A stretch of DNA of 64,000 nucleotides, from contig JAGTTD010000022.1 in the NCBI GenBank assembly GCA_018398585.1, forward strand, positions 461,501 to 525,500, read 5' to 3'. Under the pieces are notes generated by a model. The model did not search any database. It worked only from the letters and a program-made list of their open reading frames with translations, and was not told the DNA's origin. Of this stretch, positions 12,201-21,916 are shown one piece after another (the first letter of the stretch is position 1; every line of letters begins with the position of its first letter). The position numbers and the translations under genes were made by a program. The stretch comes from Simmondsia chinensis (Eukaryota; Streptophyta; Magnoliopsida; Caryophyllales; Simmondsiaceae).

Positions 12201-13964
12201 AGCTAATCCTTCATTTCTCTTCTCAAAATAGCCATTAGTGTGATTCATATCAATGTCTGCGCTGCTACATTTCAGCCGTCCAACATTACATAACTCACAT
12301 TTCAGCCGTCCAACATATCAATGTCTGCGCAGCTACATTTCAGCCGTCAAACATTTACTCCAGCTGCTCCTTCATTTTTCTTCTCAAAATAGCAATTAGT
12401 GTGATTCATATCACGCTGCTACATTTCAGCCATCCAACATAACCCACCCATAAGGTCTTCATAAGTTTTCACTTTAGTTGAATAATTTATCAAAGCAATG
12501 CTATTCGCAAAATCATTGTATTCTCCCTTTAGTTGCATAACAAACCCGAGTAATGTTCGTCATCAACTGAACACAAAAAAAGCAGACACAATCTGCTCCG
12601 TGTGCCACAATACAAGGGCCATGAACGTGTATGCGATTACTGAAGCATTCTTGGTGGAAAGTTGTCCATGCAAGATAAATCACTCACCATAACTACTCAC
12701 ACTGTAAATGATTGTGCTCAAAGATCATAAATTAAATACACTACTAATCGTTAAAACATCAAATCCACATAGTAGGATGAACATTATAGACTGAAATGGA
12801 ATCATAACTTAGAAATATGATGCATTAAGATCAAGTTGCAATGTCCCAAGTAGTCAAATGTCATATATCGTTTCATGAAAAAATAATGCAAAATATGAAC
12901 AACATATCCTTATTTGATGAGGTGTTGATTACAATAGCATTCCAGGTCACTGTCATGAATCAAACAGGATGCATTATGAAGCAGGGGTTCTCTTTCATGC
13001 CCCAAAATCACAAGTCGCTTAATGCAATTCTCACAACAGACGCTTTGAATTTAAACACCAATCCGCAATATATGTTAGGGAATCATTTCATTGTTAATGA
13101 AATAGCGAGAGAAGATATTGAACCTCATGAAATGCCTTCTTAATCTCATTGAGACTGGCGCTTCTAGGAACACCGAGAATTTCATAGTAATCACGTTGAC
13201 TTGCATAACATACTCCTGAAAAAATACACAAATGCTCAATTATTGCAATTCAACATGCTACTCCAACTCACATTTAAACAAAATAGGATAAATTGCACAC
13301 TAGTACCCCGAGGTTTGGAGTAATAATTATTAAGTTCACAGACCTTATGAAATAATCTTTTTGTTCAACAGTTACATGTCCTCAAACCCGCCTTGATTTG
13401 TTGGTAAAATTCACCATCCACTAACTATTCCTCACATCCCACACAAACTGCAATATTGTGACACTGCTAATAAAGAAAACTCAGATGTAAGGCCTATTTT
13501 ACATTGTTACACACCACCATTTGGACTACTCTACTAAATACATATAATTTTTTTGACTAAAAATTATTTTTCACAATTTTTGTGGACTAAACAATTAAGT
13601 AATTAACACGCCAAATCTTAGGGTACTAATGTGCAATTTACCAAAATCACAGAGCTAAACGCGAGAGATGAGAACCTGTAGCATGAAAATATCGCTTTGC
13701 AAAAGTCACCTCTGTAAATTCATTACGACAAGAGGCCAACTCCCATCGTCCATGAACTAATAATGCACGTCGAAATGTGTAAGCAATCCCTAATTCGCGC
13801 TCTCCTCGATCAAATTTGAACAAATTTCCAGACTACTACGCAATAAAATCAAATCAATTTCAAGCACAAGAAATCAAATTCAAACATTGTTAAAGCTACA
13901 AACTTACACAAGAATTGCGCGAAAAGTACTTCGAAGCAGGCAAGAGCAACTTGAATCGTCGCAT
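6299..13964 (-). CDS. ATJ1: Mitochondrial DnaJ (type I J-protein) co-chaperone, ATJ1-like, 18 exons
   Basis: Spliced by eye to 478 aa. Exons, all complement: 13908-13964, 13676-13832, 13124-13215, 11633-11716, 11513-11551, 11288-11434, 11157-11198, 10976-11063, 10212-10276, 10016-10078, 9849-9921, 9049-9140, 8877-8948, 8342-8401, 7932-7980, 7744-7813, 7507-7593, 6299-6398. The protein starts MRRF with an Arg-rich, probably mitochondrial presequence. The J domain is about 79-143 with H108-P109-D110. Four CxxCxGxG-type zinc repeats start at C232, C249, C267 and C281; the substrate-binding C-domain follows to about 445. J-proteins of this class stimulate Hsp70 ATPase and deliver clients. The last 20 or so residues (about 458-478) are strongly hydrophobic and end in KKILL, which suggests a membrane tail. 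The exon 6 acceptor (AAG/AGG at 11434) is the least certain border. Similarity to Arabidopsis ATJ1 is judged from memory. Confidence 0.93.
6543..7010. repeat. GGTCCGGTCC-rich inverted-end element in DnaJ intron 17
   Basis: The left side carries 'ggtctggtcttcaatcctag' and 'ggtccggtcc'. The right side carries related words ('ggtccgatccggtataatct', 'ggaccgg') with an AT-rich centre. This looks like a MITE-like insertion inside the 1.1-kb last intron of the DnaJ gene. Ends are approximate. Confidence 0.4.
12187..12440. repeat. Partial tandem duplication in DnaJ intron 3, period about 161 bp
   Basis: The words 'caaacatttactccagct' and 'tctcaaaatagc' followed by 'attagtgtgattcatatca' recur at 12187 and 12348. 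The segment 'catttcagccgtccaacat' occurs several times inside. The second unit is truncated. It lies wholly in the intron and does not touch coding sequence. Confidence 0.8.
13288..13641. mobile_element. MITE with terminal inverted repeats in DnaJ intron 2
   Basis: The left end 'ataaattgcacactagtacc' is mirrored by the right end 'gggtactaatgtgcaattta', giving inverted ends of roughly 25-30 bp around a non-coding centre of about 300 bp. Confidence 0.6.
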
Positions 13965-14266
13965 TTCGAGCTCTGAAATTCAGTCAGTAACCAAAAATTT
14001 ACCTCCTATTGTCAATTCTGAGGAAGAGAGAACGGTTATAGGAGCGATGAAGAGCAATGGTGGTAAGAGAAGAGAGAGAGAGAGGCTAGAGATGATGATG
14101 CGGCGTCGTTTTGGTGCATTCCTGGGTGATAGGAAGATGTAATCAAAGCTTGAGAATCAAGAAATTGAAGGAATTTCGATGACTTCGTCTGTTTGATGTT
14201 GTTTAGGGTTTTAATGCTTGGAATATGCTGGTGTGTTCCATTTTCCATGTCCAAATGGAGTTGGAC

Positions 14267-14849
14267 GGGGGATGGTAATAGGGTGGATAAAATTTATTAT
14301 ATGTTAGTATTTATTTAATTTGGGATGAGTACTGGTATAAATAGGGTTGTAGGTAAATACGGACTAGGTGTATCTGCCTTATACCCGTCATAGGTATGGA
14401 GCGGTTACGAATATAATTTTTTACCACACCGGCCCCGCCCCGCCTCACCTCATACCCACCATATTCGCTTCATTTTGTACATAGTTGACCTTTAAATTAA
14501 AAAATATGTGTTTAAATACAATAATCCAAATTATTTTATAATGTTATAAAAAAATATAATTGGTTTTTAAAAATAGTATTAAATAACCAATATGAGCGGG
14601 TATAAATAATCGTTTTTTACGCATATTAGGGTGGGTACAAGGTGGGTAATAGATACCCTTGGATATCCATGGGTAATGGGGCGGGCGTGGGCATAGGTTT
14701 GTACTCGTCGGGGCCGGTACGAGTATCCACTTCATACCTGGGATGGGTAATAGAGCGAGTACGGGTCTAGGATTTGGGTGGCGGTTACGGGTATGGAGAG
14801 GGCACCCCCTGTACCCGCCCCGCCCCATCCCGTCCCATTGCCATCCCTA
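14267..14849. mobile_element. hAT-like MITE, GGGTA/CCCGC-rich, about 583 bp
   Basis: The left end 'gggatggtaatagggtgg' is matched in inverted orientation by the right end 'cccattgccatcccta'. The interior is unusually GC-rich for this window, built from repeated GGGTA/TACCC words. It sits just upstream of the DnaJ gene (its 5' leader is at about 13965-14250). Target duplications were not resolved. The class is inferred from the ends. Confidence 0.6.
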
Positions 14850-16109
14850 GTTTCACTATTTGGTTTGGTTTAGTAGTTAGGTCACTCATTTTTAAAGCAC
14901 GTGTTTTGAATTTAGAGCTCGTTTTTAATTTTTAGAATAACATTGAATCTATTTAGCGTGATGTTGTACCTCTTATAATTGAATTCCTAAGGCTTGTTGC
15001 ATTTTTTGATAATCTAATTCTTGTATTAACTTTTTAGGAAGTGAGTAAAAGATGGTTAGTTATCGGGATGAAAAACACAATTTCTATTTTTCGTATTCTA
15101 CCAACTTCCTGCCAACCAAACAAGAGCTGATATCTAAACTTCCCATGAATTTCTACTTTATGCGTTTATTTCTTGGATACCAAACGAGGCCTAAGTAAAA
15201 TTTGATATTAAGAGGTTTGGAATTTCTTTCAAATTTTAGTTTTAACCAACCGAATTGAGGTTAAATTTGTCAAGCCAAATTGAACTAGCTAATATTTTAC
15301 TCGATTTTAGTTTTGCTAAGTCTAAAGACTTCGAGCTTGGGCTAAGCTTGGCTCCACGATAGCAAGCTCTAAAATTAAAATTGCCTTATTTAAACCGATT
15401 TAAGCTAGTTTAGGTTTATTTGGAGCTCGATTAGAATGGAATTTGGATTGAATGGGCACCTCTAAGCATTTACTTTAACTTGGGATTGACTTACTCAAAT
15501 TATTTCAAACTTGTAAGCTACCAAACTTGAACTTCATCAAGTTCGGGCTCAATTAATTTGGTTGAATATACAAAGTCTTTTAAGCTGTATAACATGCTCC
15601 GTCGAGTCAGCTAAATTTTGTGGAACGGTGCAAGTTTGGTCCTTCGCAAAGTCCAATAGGTAAAATTCAATGAGTAATTTTATATTATAACGTGTCCTTT
15701 TAAATAAGTATCCATTGGACTTGAATCTTGAATAGTTTTTTTTTTTTTTTTGCTAATGAACTCAATTACCCAATAAACCCCAGTCAATGGGGCAACCCAT
15801 ACGCCACAGGAGCCAGTTGAGCCAAGGATTCTTAGGAAGAAATGTTCAAGAGGGAAATCGAACCACAGACCTTTTAGCCTAAAACAACACTCTATTTCCT
15901 CACTTCTCTCCTTCCATTGAGATAAGGCTCTGGTAGGTCTTGAATCTTAAATAGTGCACAAACACACCTCATCTTGAATTATAGTAGGATCTTTAACATT
16001 CAAACTCACAACTTCCCGACTAACAAGGCTAGGATATCATTTTCAAAAGTTTAAACTATTACAGAAATGTGCAAGAATAATTTTACACTCTAACATTGTC
16101 ACCACACTA
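14850..16109. other. Intergenic repeats between the DnaJ gene and the GST
   Basis: A hAT-MITE-like segment lies at about 14990-15195 ('ttcctgccaaccaaacaaga', 'accaaacgaggcctaag'). A degenerate GAGCTCGA/AGCTTG-word region fills about 15230-15610. No coding sequence is visible. Confidence 0.5.
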
Positions 16110-16372
16110 TACAACAACAATAACAACAATAGACGCAATGCCTCAAGGACTCCTGCATAAGCAGGGTCTGGGAGGGGTGGATGTACGCAGCCTTACCCCT
16201 TCAAGGTATAACCCTGCCGAGAGGCTATTTCCTAGGATCCCCAACCTTATAAGGTTGGCAACACGAGGACTTCCCAGGAGGTCACCCATTCTGGTACTAC
16301 TCTCGCCCAAGCACGCTTAACTTCAGAGCTCTAATAAGATCCGGTGCCTTAGTGCTCTTGGTAAATGAACCC
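16110..16372 (-). mobile_element. Composite SINE: 5S-rRNA-like head plus Au-like body
   Basis: The plus strand reads an inverted tail (acaacaacaataacaacaat), then the body with 'ataagcagggtctgggaggg' and 'gatgtacgcagccttacccc', then a segment reverse-complementary to 5S rRNA ('aacacgaggacttcccagga', 'cgcccaagcacgcttaactt', 'agatccggtgccttagtgct'). On the minus strand the order is 5S head, body, TTG tail. It lies about 400 bp downstream of the GST stop codon. I found no convincing target duplication for this copy. Confidence 0.9.
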
Positions 16373-16754
16373 TACGTTAACAAGAAATTCGTTTTTTGTT
16401 CAGTTATTTGTTATTCAATTCTATCATATGATGATGGTGCATATATATAAGCAATGTTTTGTTTCAATCCCAGTGAACTTTTATTGATGATTTCAGTAAC
16501 AACAAACTCAACATAGCGATAAATCCAATTACAACGAACTCAACATCTCTTTTGTAACAGCAACCATATAACATAAGAATCTTTATTCAATCCCATAATA
16601 ACAAACTCTCTCTCTAAGGGTCTGTTTAATATTAGAAAACCTGTAAAAACTAGAAAACAAAGTTTCAAAAACCTGAACTTTAGTTTTTAATAAATTTAAA
16701 CCAATAAATAAAAGACCGATACTAAATGATACCAAACAGATCCGAAGCAAATCT

Positions 16755-17570
16755 TCAGTTATATTTTGCAGTCAGCACCTTGTGAAAGGCTTTGTTGTGT
16801 TCCAACAACTCATCTTGAGGCGGCATACACTCCTTGATAAGAGGAGTCTCGAGGACGTCATCGAACCAGGCACTAAGACAGGGCATAGTTTTGTCATCGA
16901 TCAATGTCGACCCTATGATTTCCCCAACCATTTGGGCCCAGCGCCCGATCCAACCAACTGCAATGTCCACAAAGCCGATAGTGTTGCCTCCGAAGAAGCG
17001 CTTCCCTTCGAGCCCGCTTTCGAGTGTCCTTAGATTTTGTTGCGCTTCATGAACGGCGTTTTGTCTCTCCTCTCCTACTGTGGAGAATGCCTTCATTATT
17101 GTTGGCACACACTGCAAGCAAGTAAAAGTTAAGTCTTCGGCGTTGAGACCTGATCTGAATCACCCGTATGAAAAGCGGGAATCAAAAGATATAAATAATA
17201 TAACAATCTCAAAAAAAAGGACTACAAGACAATTACAGGTATAAAAAAATCAAACCTTTTCATCAGCAAATTTAGCCCAAAACCGGGCCTTGGCTCGCTC
17301 ATAAGGCTCCTCAGGAAGAAGTGGATCACGAGTCCAAGTCTCGTCAATATACTCTATGATCACCAGCGATTCCGCAACAGCTCTGCCATTGTGAACCAAA
17401 ACTGGCACCTTTTTATGAACCGGGTTGTACTGTAGAAGCTCAGAGCTCTTCTCACGGAGGTTTTCTTCAATGTATTGGTACTCCACCCCTTTGATTTTGA
17501 GTGCCCATTTGACCCTTAATGCAAATGGGCTCGCCCAGTACCCAAATAGTTTCACTCTCTCTCCTTCCAT
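16755..17570 (-). CDS. Tau-class glutathione S-transferase (GSTU), two exons
   Basis: Exon 1 complement(17256-17570), exon 2 complement(16755-17111); 223 aa, the usual GSTU length, with the single intron in the conserved place after FADEK. GSTUs conjugate glutathione to electrophilic xenobiotics and metabolites in the cytosol. The N-terminal thioredoxin-like domain has catalytic Ser14 in ASPF, K53/K54, V55-P56, and E67-S68 for the glutathione gamma-glutamyl group. The C-terminal helical domain includes [12 protein letters not shown]. All key residues are present, so the enzyme should be active. A broken relative lies 3 kb upstream on the same strand, which suggests tandem duplication. Inducible expression is typical of the class but is not shown by the sequence. 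Confidence 0.95.
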
Positions 17571-19449
17571 TTTTTTGGTTTTGCTCGAATTCCTGTTTCA
17601 ATTTTATGGGATGTCTCGGAAATTGGGTTTGTTTTGTGGTTCCTTTTAGATGCAGATGCATCTTGTAATGAACACCAGAAGCAAAGTCAAAGTTGATGAT
17701 TGTGTCTCTCTTTTTGGTGTGACGTGTTGCAATTTTGGACTTAATTAATTGAATTAGCCTAAAAAAATAAGACAAGAGTCCGATCCTTCAAGGTATGAAG
17801 TACGCCTAAATCAAATTATAGATATTGCATCGGTTCAATTATAATATATAGGTCTGGGATGGATTATATCGGCACGGTTATAGTATACGAGTTATTTGTC
17901 TATATATGAGGTCACCCCTCAACACAATGATTATTAAAAAATCATTCTCTTCTAAACCTAATTCAAAAGAAGTTACAGGTTACAGAGAATTCTCCTATAT
18001 TTGTTCTCTTCTTTTGGTTGGTGAATATCATTATAGGTGAAAGAAAGTGCGTCTCAAAATTAATCACCGGTAATATTTAGCAGATCAATAATCATGAATG
18101 TAAATATTACATTTCGATTGTTTATACTTCGTTTAAATTTGCGATACGATCTTTATCATATTCAACTTATTAATTATACGTGACTTTGAATGTCAAGCAC
18201 GGCAGGGTTGAATTTTTGGGCTGATAGAAGAAAAGTGTTCGTGTGGGGACGAAAAATTATGACATCTGCCATTATCTCATCTTAAAATCTGGTTTGAAGG
18301 TTAAATTTTGTGTCTTTTTTGACTATATTTTGTTGCGATATCGTTATTGTCTTAAAATTAGAGCTCGATAATACAGAGAAAAAAGAAAAAGAAAAATAGT
18401 GATTTGAGTGACATTTAGTTGAGATAAAATTTATTGAGATTTGAGTGAGATCTGATTATTTGAATAGATTTGATTTGAAATTTAATTGAGTTTAGATTGG
18501 ATATTAAATTATAAAAGGGACTTAATGTTTCTTAATTGGGATGTAATTAAAAAGAAAGTAAAGATAAGTGTTACAATATAAAACGAATTTTGAACTTTCA
18601 CTCGTCAACTTAAATTTTTGAGAAAGTTGGTTCCTTGACATGGGTTTGTGTGATTATATAAAGGGTATCAAGGGTATCCCGAACAGAGAGAGAGCGCGTT
18701 TATGAGAGTTTGCATCCTTCTCTTTCCAAAACTACATTGAAAGAGGTTAGGGGTTTAACGTACAATAGTTACACTTATTGTTGACTGTGAGATGGGATTT
18801 GGGTTTAATTAGACATTATATTTCCGAACTTTATAATGGATGAGACACCTGTTCGTGTCCCGTAGTTTTCACTGTAGTTGATATAGGGTCTCCAGGTAAA
18901 TCTTCGAGTTGATTTTTTCGATGTTTTGATATTTTATGCATAGTTGATATTGTACTTGATTGTGGAATTTTTCTCAACATATGCCGAATTTGAAGTTTAT
19001 TAACCCCTGTGTTCCCTAGAAGTTATCACTATATAAGGAATTGCACTCGCCTTGCCGATAGAAAAATAACGTAGTAGCCCAAGTATTGTCAAACACGCAG
19101 GACTACTTGAATCCGATCATTATCTCAGCGAGAGAGTCATGAAGAGTTGGCTAGTAATCATTTATTTTTGGGGAGATCGTTTTAGGTAGGCTTATGTATC
19201 GGAAAGCTTGATTAAGGTTGGGAAGTTCAGAAGATCTTATACATTTGAGCTTCATCTCGAGAGTAAGAAGAGAGGTGTGCGCGTAAGAAGGCTAGAGGTG
19301 ATGGTCGGTAGGATTCACGGGTAAGCAAGCTTGGTCTATTGCTGCTCTGACACCGAAACTCCAATCGATGGTCTGGTACAAGGCTTCGGTGGAGGAGGAG
19401 AGTAAGAATTCCCCACGAAAGCCCCTTGCAGTAAACAAGGCAAAGTAGA
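17571..19449. other. Intergenic region with LTR-like remnants
   Basis: About 18790-18990 resembles about 24000-24190 ('gggtctccaggtaaat' versus 'agggtttccacgtaaata', then TTGATTGTG). Both look like ends of a Copia-type LTR. About 19090-19150 resembles about 22520-22580 ('ttgaatccgatcattatct' versus 'ttgaacccggtcattatct'). These shared pieces suggest scattered remnants of one retroelement. No gene is visible. Confidence 0.4.
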
Positions 19450-19465
19450 TTGAGAGAGAGAGAGA

Positions 19466-19567
19466 CAACAACAGACACAGTGCCTCAAAGGTTCCCGCAT
19501 AAGCAGGGTTTGTGAGGAGTGAGATGTACGCAACATTGCCCCTTTAGGGTGTTACCCTAAGAAGAGG
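19466..19567 (-). mobile_element. Au-like SINE body inserted in a GA microsatellite
   Basis: The body is recognisable by 'ttcccgcataagcagggttt' and 'gatgtacgcaac'. The flanks share TTGAGAGAGAG at about 19450-19460 and about 19568-19578, consistent with a target duplication inside a GA tract. There is no 5S head. Confidence 0.7.
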
Positions 19568-19604
19568 TTGAGAGAGAGCGAGAGAGAGAGAGAGAGGAAA
19601 TTTT
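19568..19604. repeat. GA microsatellite
   Basis: An imperfect (GA)n tract continues the one that flanks the neighbouring SINE on the other side. Confidence 0.9.
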
Positions 19605-19709
19605 AGTATATTCATTTCATGCCCTAATTTACAAAGCTTTGCATAATATATAGTACAATCGTAAGTAAATGAGCACGTGCAACTTGCACAGGTCAAACCT
19701 CACTAGCTA

Positions 19710-20007
19710 CAACAACAATAATCCCAGTGCCTTAAAGGGTTCCCGCATAAGCAGGGTTTGGAGGGTAGATGTACGCAGCTTTCCCCCTTCCTGGAGCTAC
19801 CACGAAGGGAGGCTGTTTTCGAGGACCCCTAATCTGAGAAGCTTGTCAGCAGCATAGAAGCATAGCAGGCAGAAAGCAACACAGCATATGAGCAAGACAA
19901 AGCACAAGGCAAGCATTATGGGCAAACTCAATGCAAGGCAAATACTACGCAAATAATAGGCATATAAAATAGCAATTTGCAAATAAGCAAATAGCAATCA
20001 GGAGAGC
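19710..20007 (-). mobile_element. Composite SINE with a non-5S head of about 170 bp
   Basis: Target duplication: TCAAACCTCACTAGCTA at 19693-19709 and TCAAACCCCACTAGCTA at 20008-20024 (16 of 17 match). Between them the minus strand holds an unfamiliar head (about 19840-20007, rich in GCTTGC/TTTGC words) and then the usual Au-like body and tail ('cgcataagcagggtttggag', 'gatgtacgcagctttccccc'). The duplication encloses head and body, so this is a separate architecture from the 5S-headed copies. Confidence 0.75.
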
Positions 20008-20024
20008 TCAAACCCCACTAGCTA

Positions 20025-20650
20025 ACAACTATTAACGTATCATACTCGATCTTAAATAATAACAATATGCACAATATATAAATAAATAAATTTATTTATT
20101 GTTTGTTTATTTGACTTTATTAGGTGTCTTATATGATATTTAATGGTGGAGCTTACAGCAAATTTCCTAAGCTTTTCCCAAAATAATATTTTTCTAAAAA
20201 CAGAATTTAGAGTTAATGTTTTTAAAATTCTAAATATTTTGGTTTAATACTTTTATAATTAATTTTAAAATGTTTTGATAAAAAGTGGAGGAATATTTCT
20301 TTTGTTTTTAAGTGTGGGAGTGTGCTTTTATTAATTAACGTGATTTCAATTTTTTGTACCTTATGATAAAAAAGATGATAGATTTTCTCCTAAAGAAGGA
20401 AGACGCTAACATAAGTCTTAAAAAGATTTTTGAGGTCGTAATCCGTTGTTGGCTCTTTTAGGTATACGATCCCCGAGAGCCCGTCTAAGTGCGGTGCAGC
20501 TCACCCTTCACGAACATGCACCCAAAAATAATTTTAATAATTAAAATATTATATATATGCTTCATAGAAGGTCACTGTGGCTACATGATCACCAGCATGT
20601 AACATCGACATATGCGTCTATTACATAACGACAACATAACATAACGGCCT
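20025..20650. other. AT-rich 3' flank of the GST pseudogene
   Basis: No gene, RNA or clear repeat is visible. AT-rich sequence runs up to the stop codon of the GST-like exon 2. Confidence 0.5.
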
Positions 20651-21916
20651 TTATTTAGTTACATGACTGAAGATGCTATCGAAACAATTCTTCAACTCTA
20701 TGTAGAGGGCCAACATATGTGGTGGTATACCTCCCTTGATAAAAGGATCCTCAAGAAACTTATTGCTCCATACATTCAGATACGGCATAATTTTCTCATC
20801 GATCAATGTCAGCCCAAAGATTTTTTCAATCATCATGCCCCAGTATCCGATCCAGCCAGCCACTATATCAACAAAACCGATGGTTTCGCCGCCGAAGAAG
20901 CGCTTCCCTTCAAGGCCTCTTTCGAGTGTCTTTAGATTCTTACATAATTCCGCAATAATACTTTTTTGTTCATCTTCTTTAGAGAGGAAAATCTTATTCG
21001 CTGCTGGTGAAAGCTGCATGGAGAATTTAAGACAGTTGGTCAATTTCAAAGGTTTTCACTAGGATGAATCAAGCCTTTCATAAATAAGCAATTTTTTTTT
21101 ATAAGTGGTGAGAGAACTCGCAATACAAAAGGCCGCATCTTACTATAGGAGATCCGAGGGATACACACAGTGTGGAAGAGGGACAATAACATAAAAACAT
21201 CATTCGAGAAGCCAACAGCTAAAAACAACAAACAAGAAAACCTACTTATCCCAATTTTCGCTATTATTAGAGGTGCAAAATGAGCGAAGTTGGCAAATGA
21301 GAAGTTCAAGAGACATAACTTATTTTGATTTCGAGCTTGTTAGTTGATGAATCTAAAACAGTTCACGAAAGCAAATTGAGCTATAGTATGAGCTTAAAGG
21401 CTCATACACGACGCAAGCTACTGTGAAAAATCACTGAGCTTGGTTTGAACTCAATAAAGCTGAGCCAAACTCGAGCTCAAAGTCTCCAAGCTCGCTCAAA
21501 CTTGAAGTTGAGCCACAAACATGACAAGCTCGAACTTGGCTCAACTATATCCCGATTACCCTTTTTAAGATCAGAACATCAAGAAGCAAAATTATAAAAA
21601 AAAAAATTTACCTTTTCGTCAGCAAATTTGGCCCAAGACCGGGCTTTTTCTCTCTCATTTGGATCTCGAGGAAGAAGTGGGTTCTGCGACCAAGTCACAT
21701 CAATATACTCCAAAACAGAGGACCTTCCACAGTTTTACCATTGTGAATCAAAATAGGTGACTTAATTACTTGAACCGAGCCGTCGCGCTCAGCGGTTACG
21801 CTTCGGTGGTACTTTACTCCTTTGGTTTCTAGTGCCCACATGACTCTTACTTTTTTTTTCCCGACAATTTGCGCCAAAAAAGCGAGACAAGCAGGCCACT
21901 CGCCAGGCGAGGCCAA
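20651..21916 (-). pseudogene. Tau-class GST pseudogene (exon 1 disrupted)
   Basis: Exon 2 (complement 20651-21013) is open and looks like a normal GSTU C-terminal domain (KRFFGGETIGFVDIVAGWIG). Exon 1 (complement 21612-21916) is damaged. The SPF active-site region is replaced by an unrelated Lys-rich stretch next to an A/T homopolymer, so the catalytic Ser is missing. Near 21716-21722 the frame shifts: the ORF hits TGA at 21695-21697, while the conserved EYIDVTW...KFADEK part continues in another frame to a good donor. The 0.6-kb intron carries GAGCTCGA-type repeats. It is most likely a dead duplicate of the GST at 16755-17570. A sequencing error could explain the shift but not the altered active site. 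Confidence 0.8.

Noticed and set aside
14036..14254. Separate 72-residue gene upstream of the DnaJ gene
   Set aside because: It lies in the presumed leader, has low-complexity Ser/Leu composition and no recognisable domain.
16250..16365. 5S rRNA gene on the minus strand
   Set aside because: The match covers only part of 5S rRNA, is diverged, lacks the 5' start and terminator, and is joined to a SINE body. The same structure recurs at four other places.
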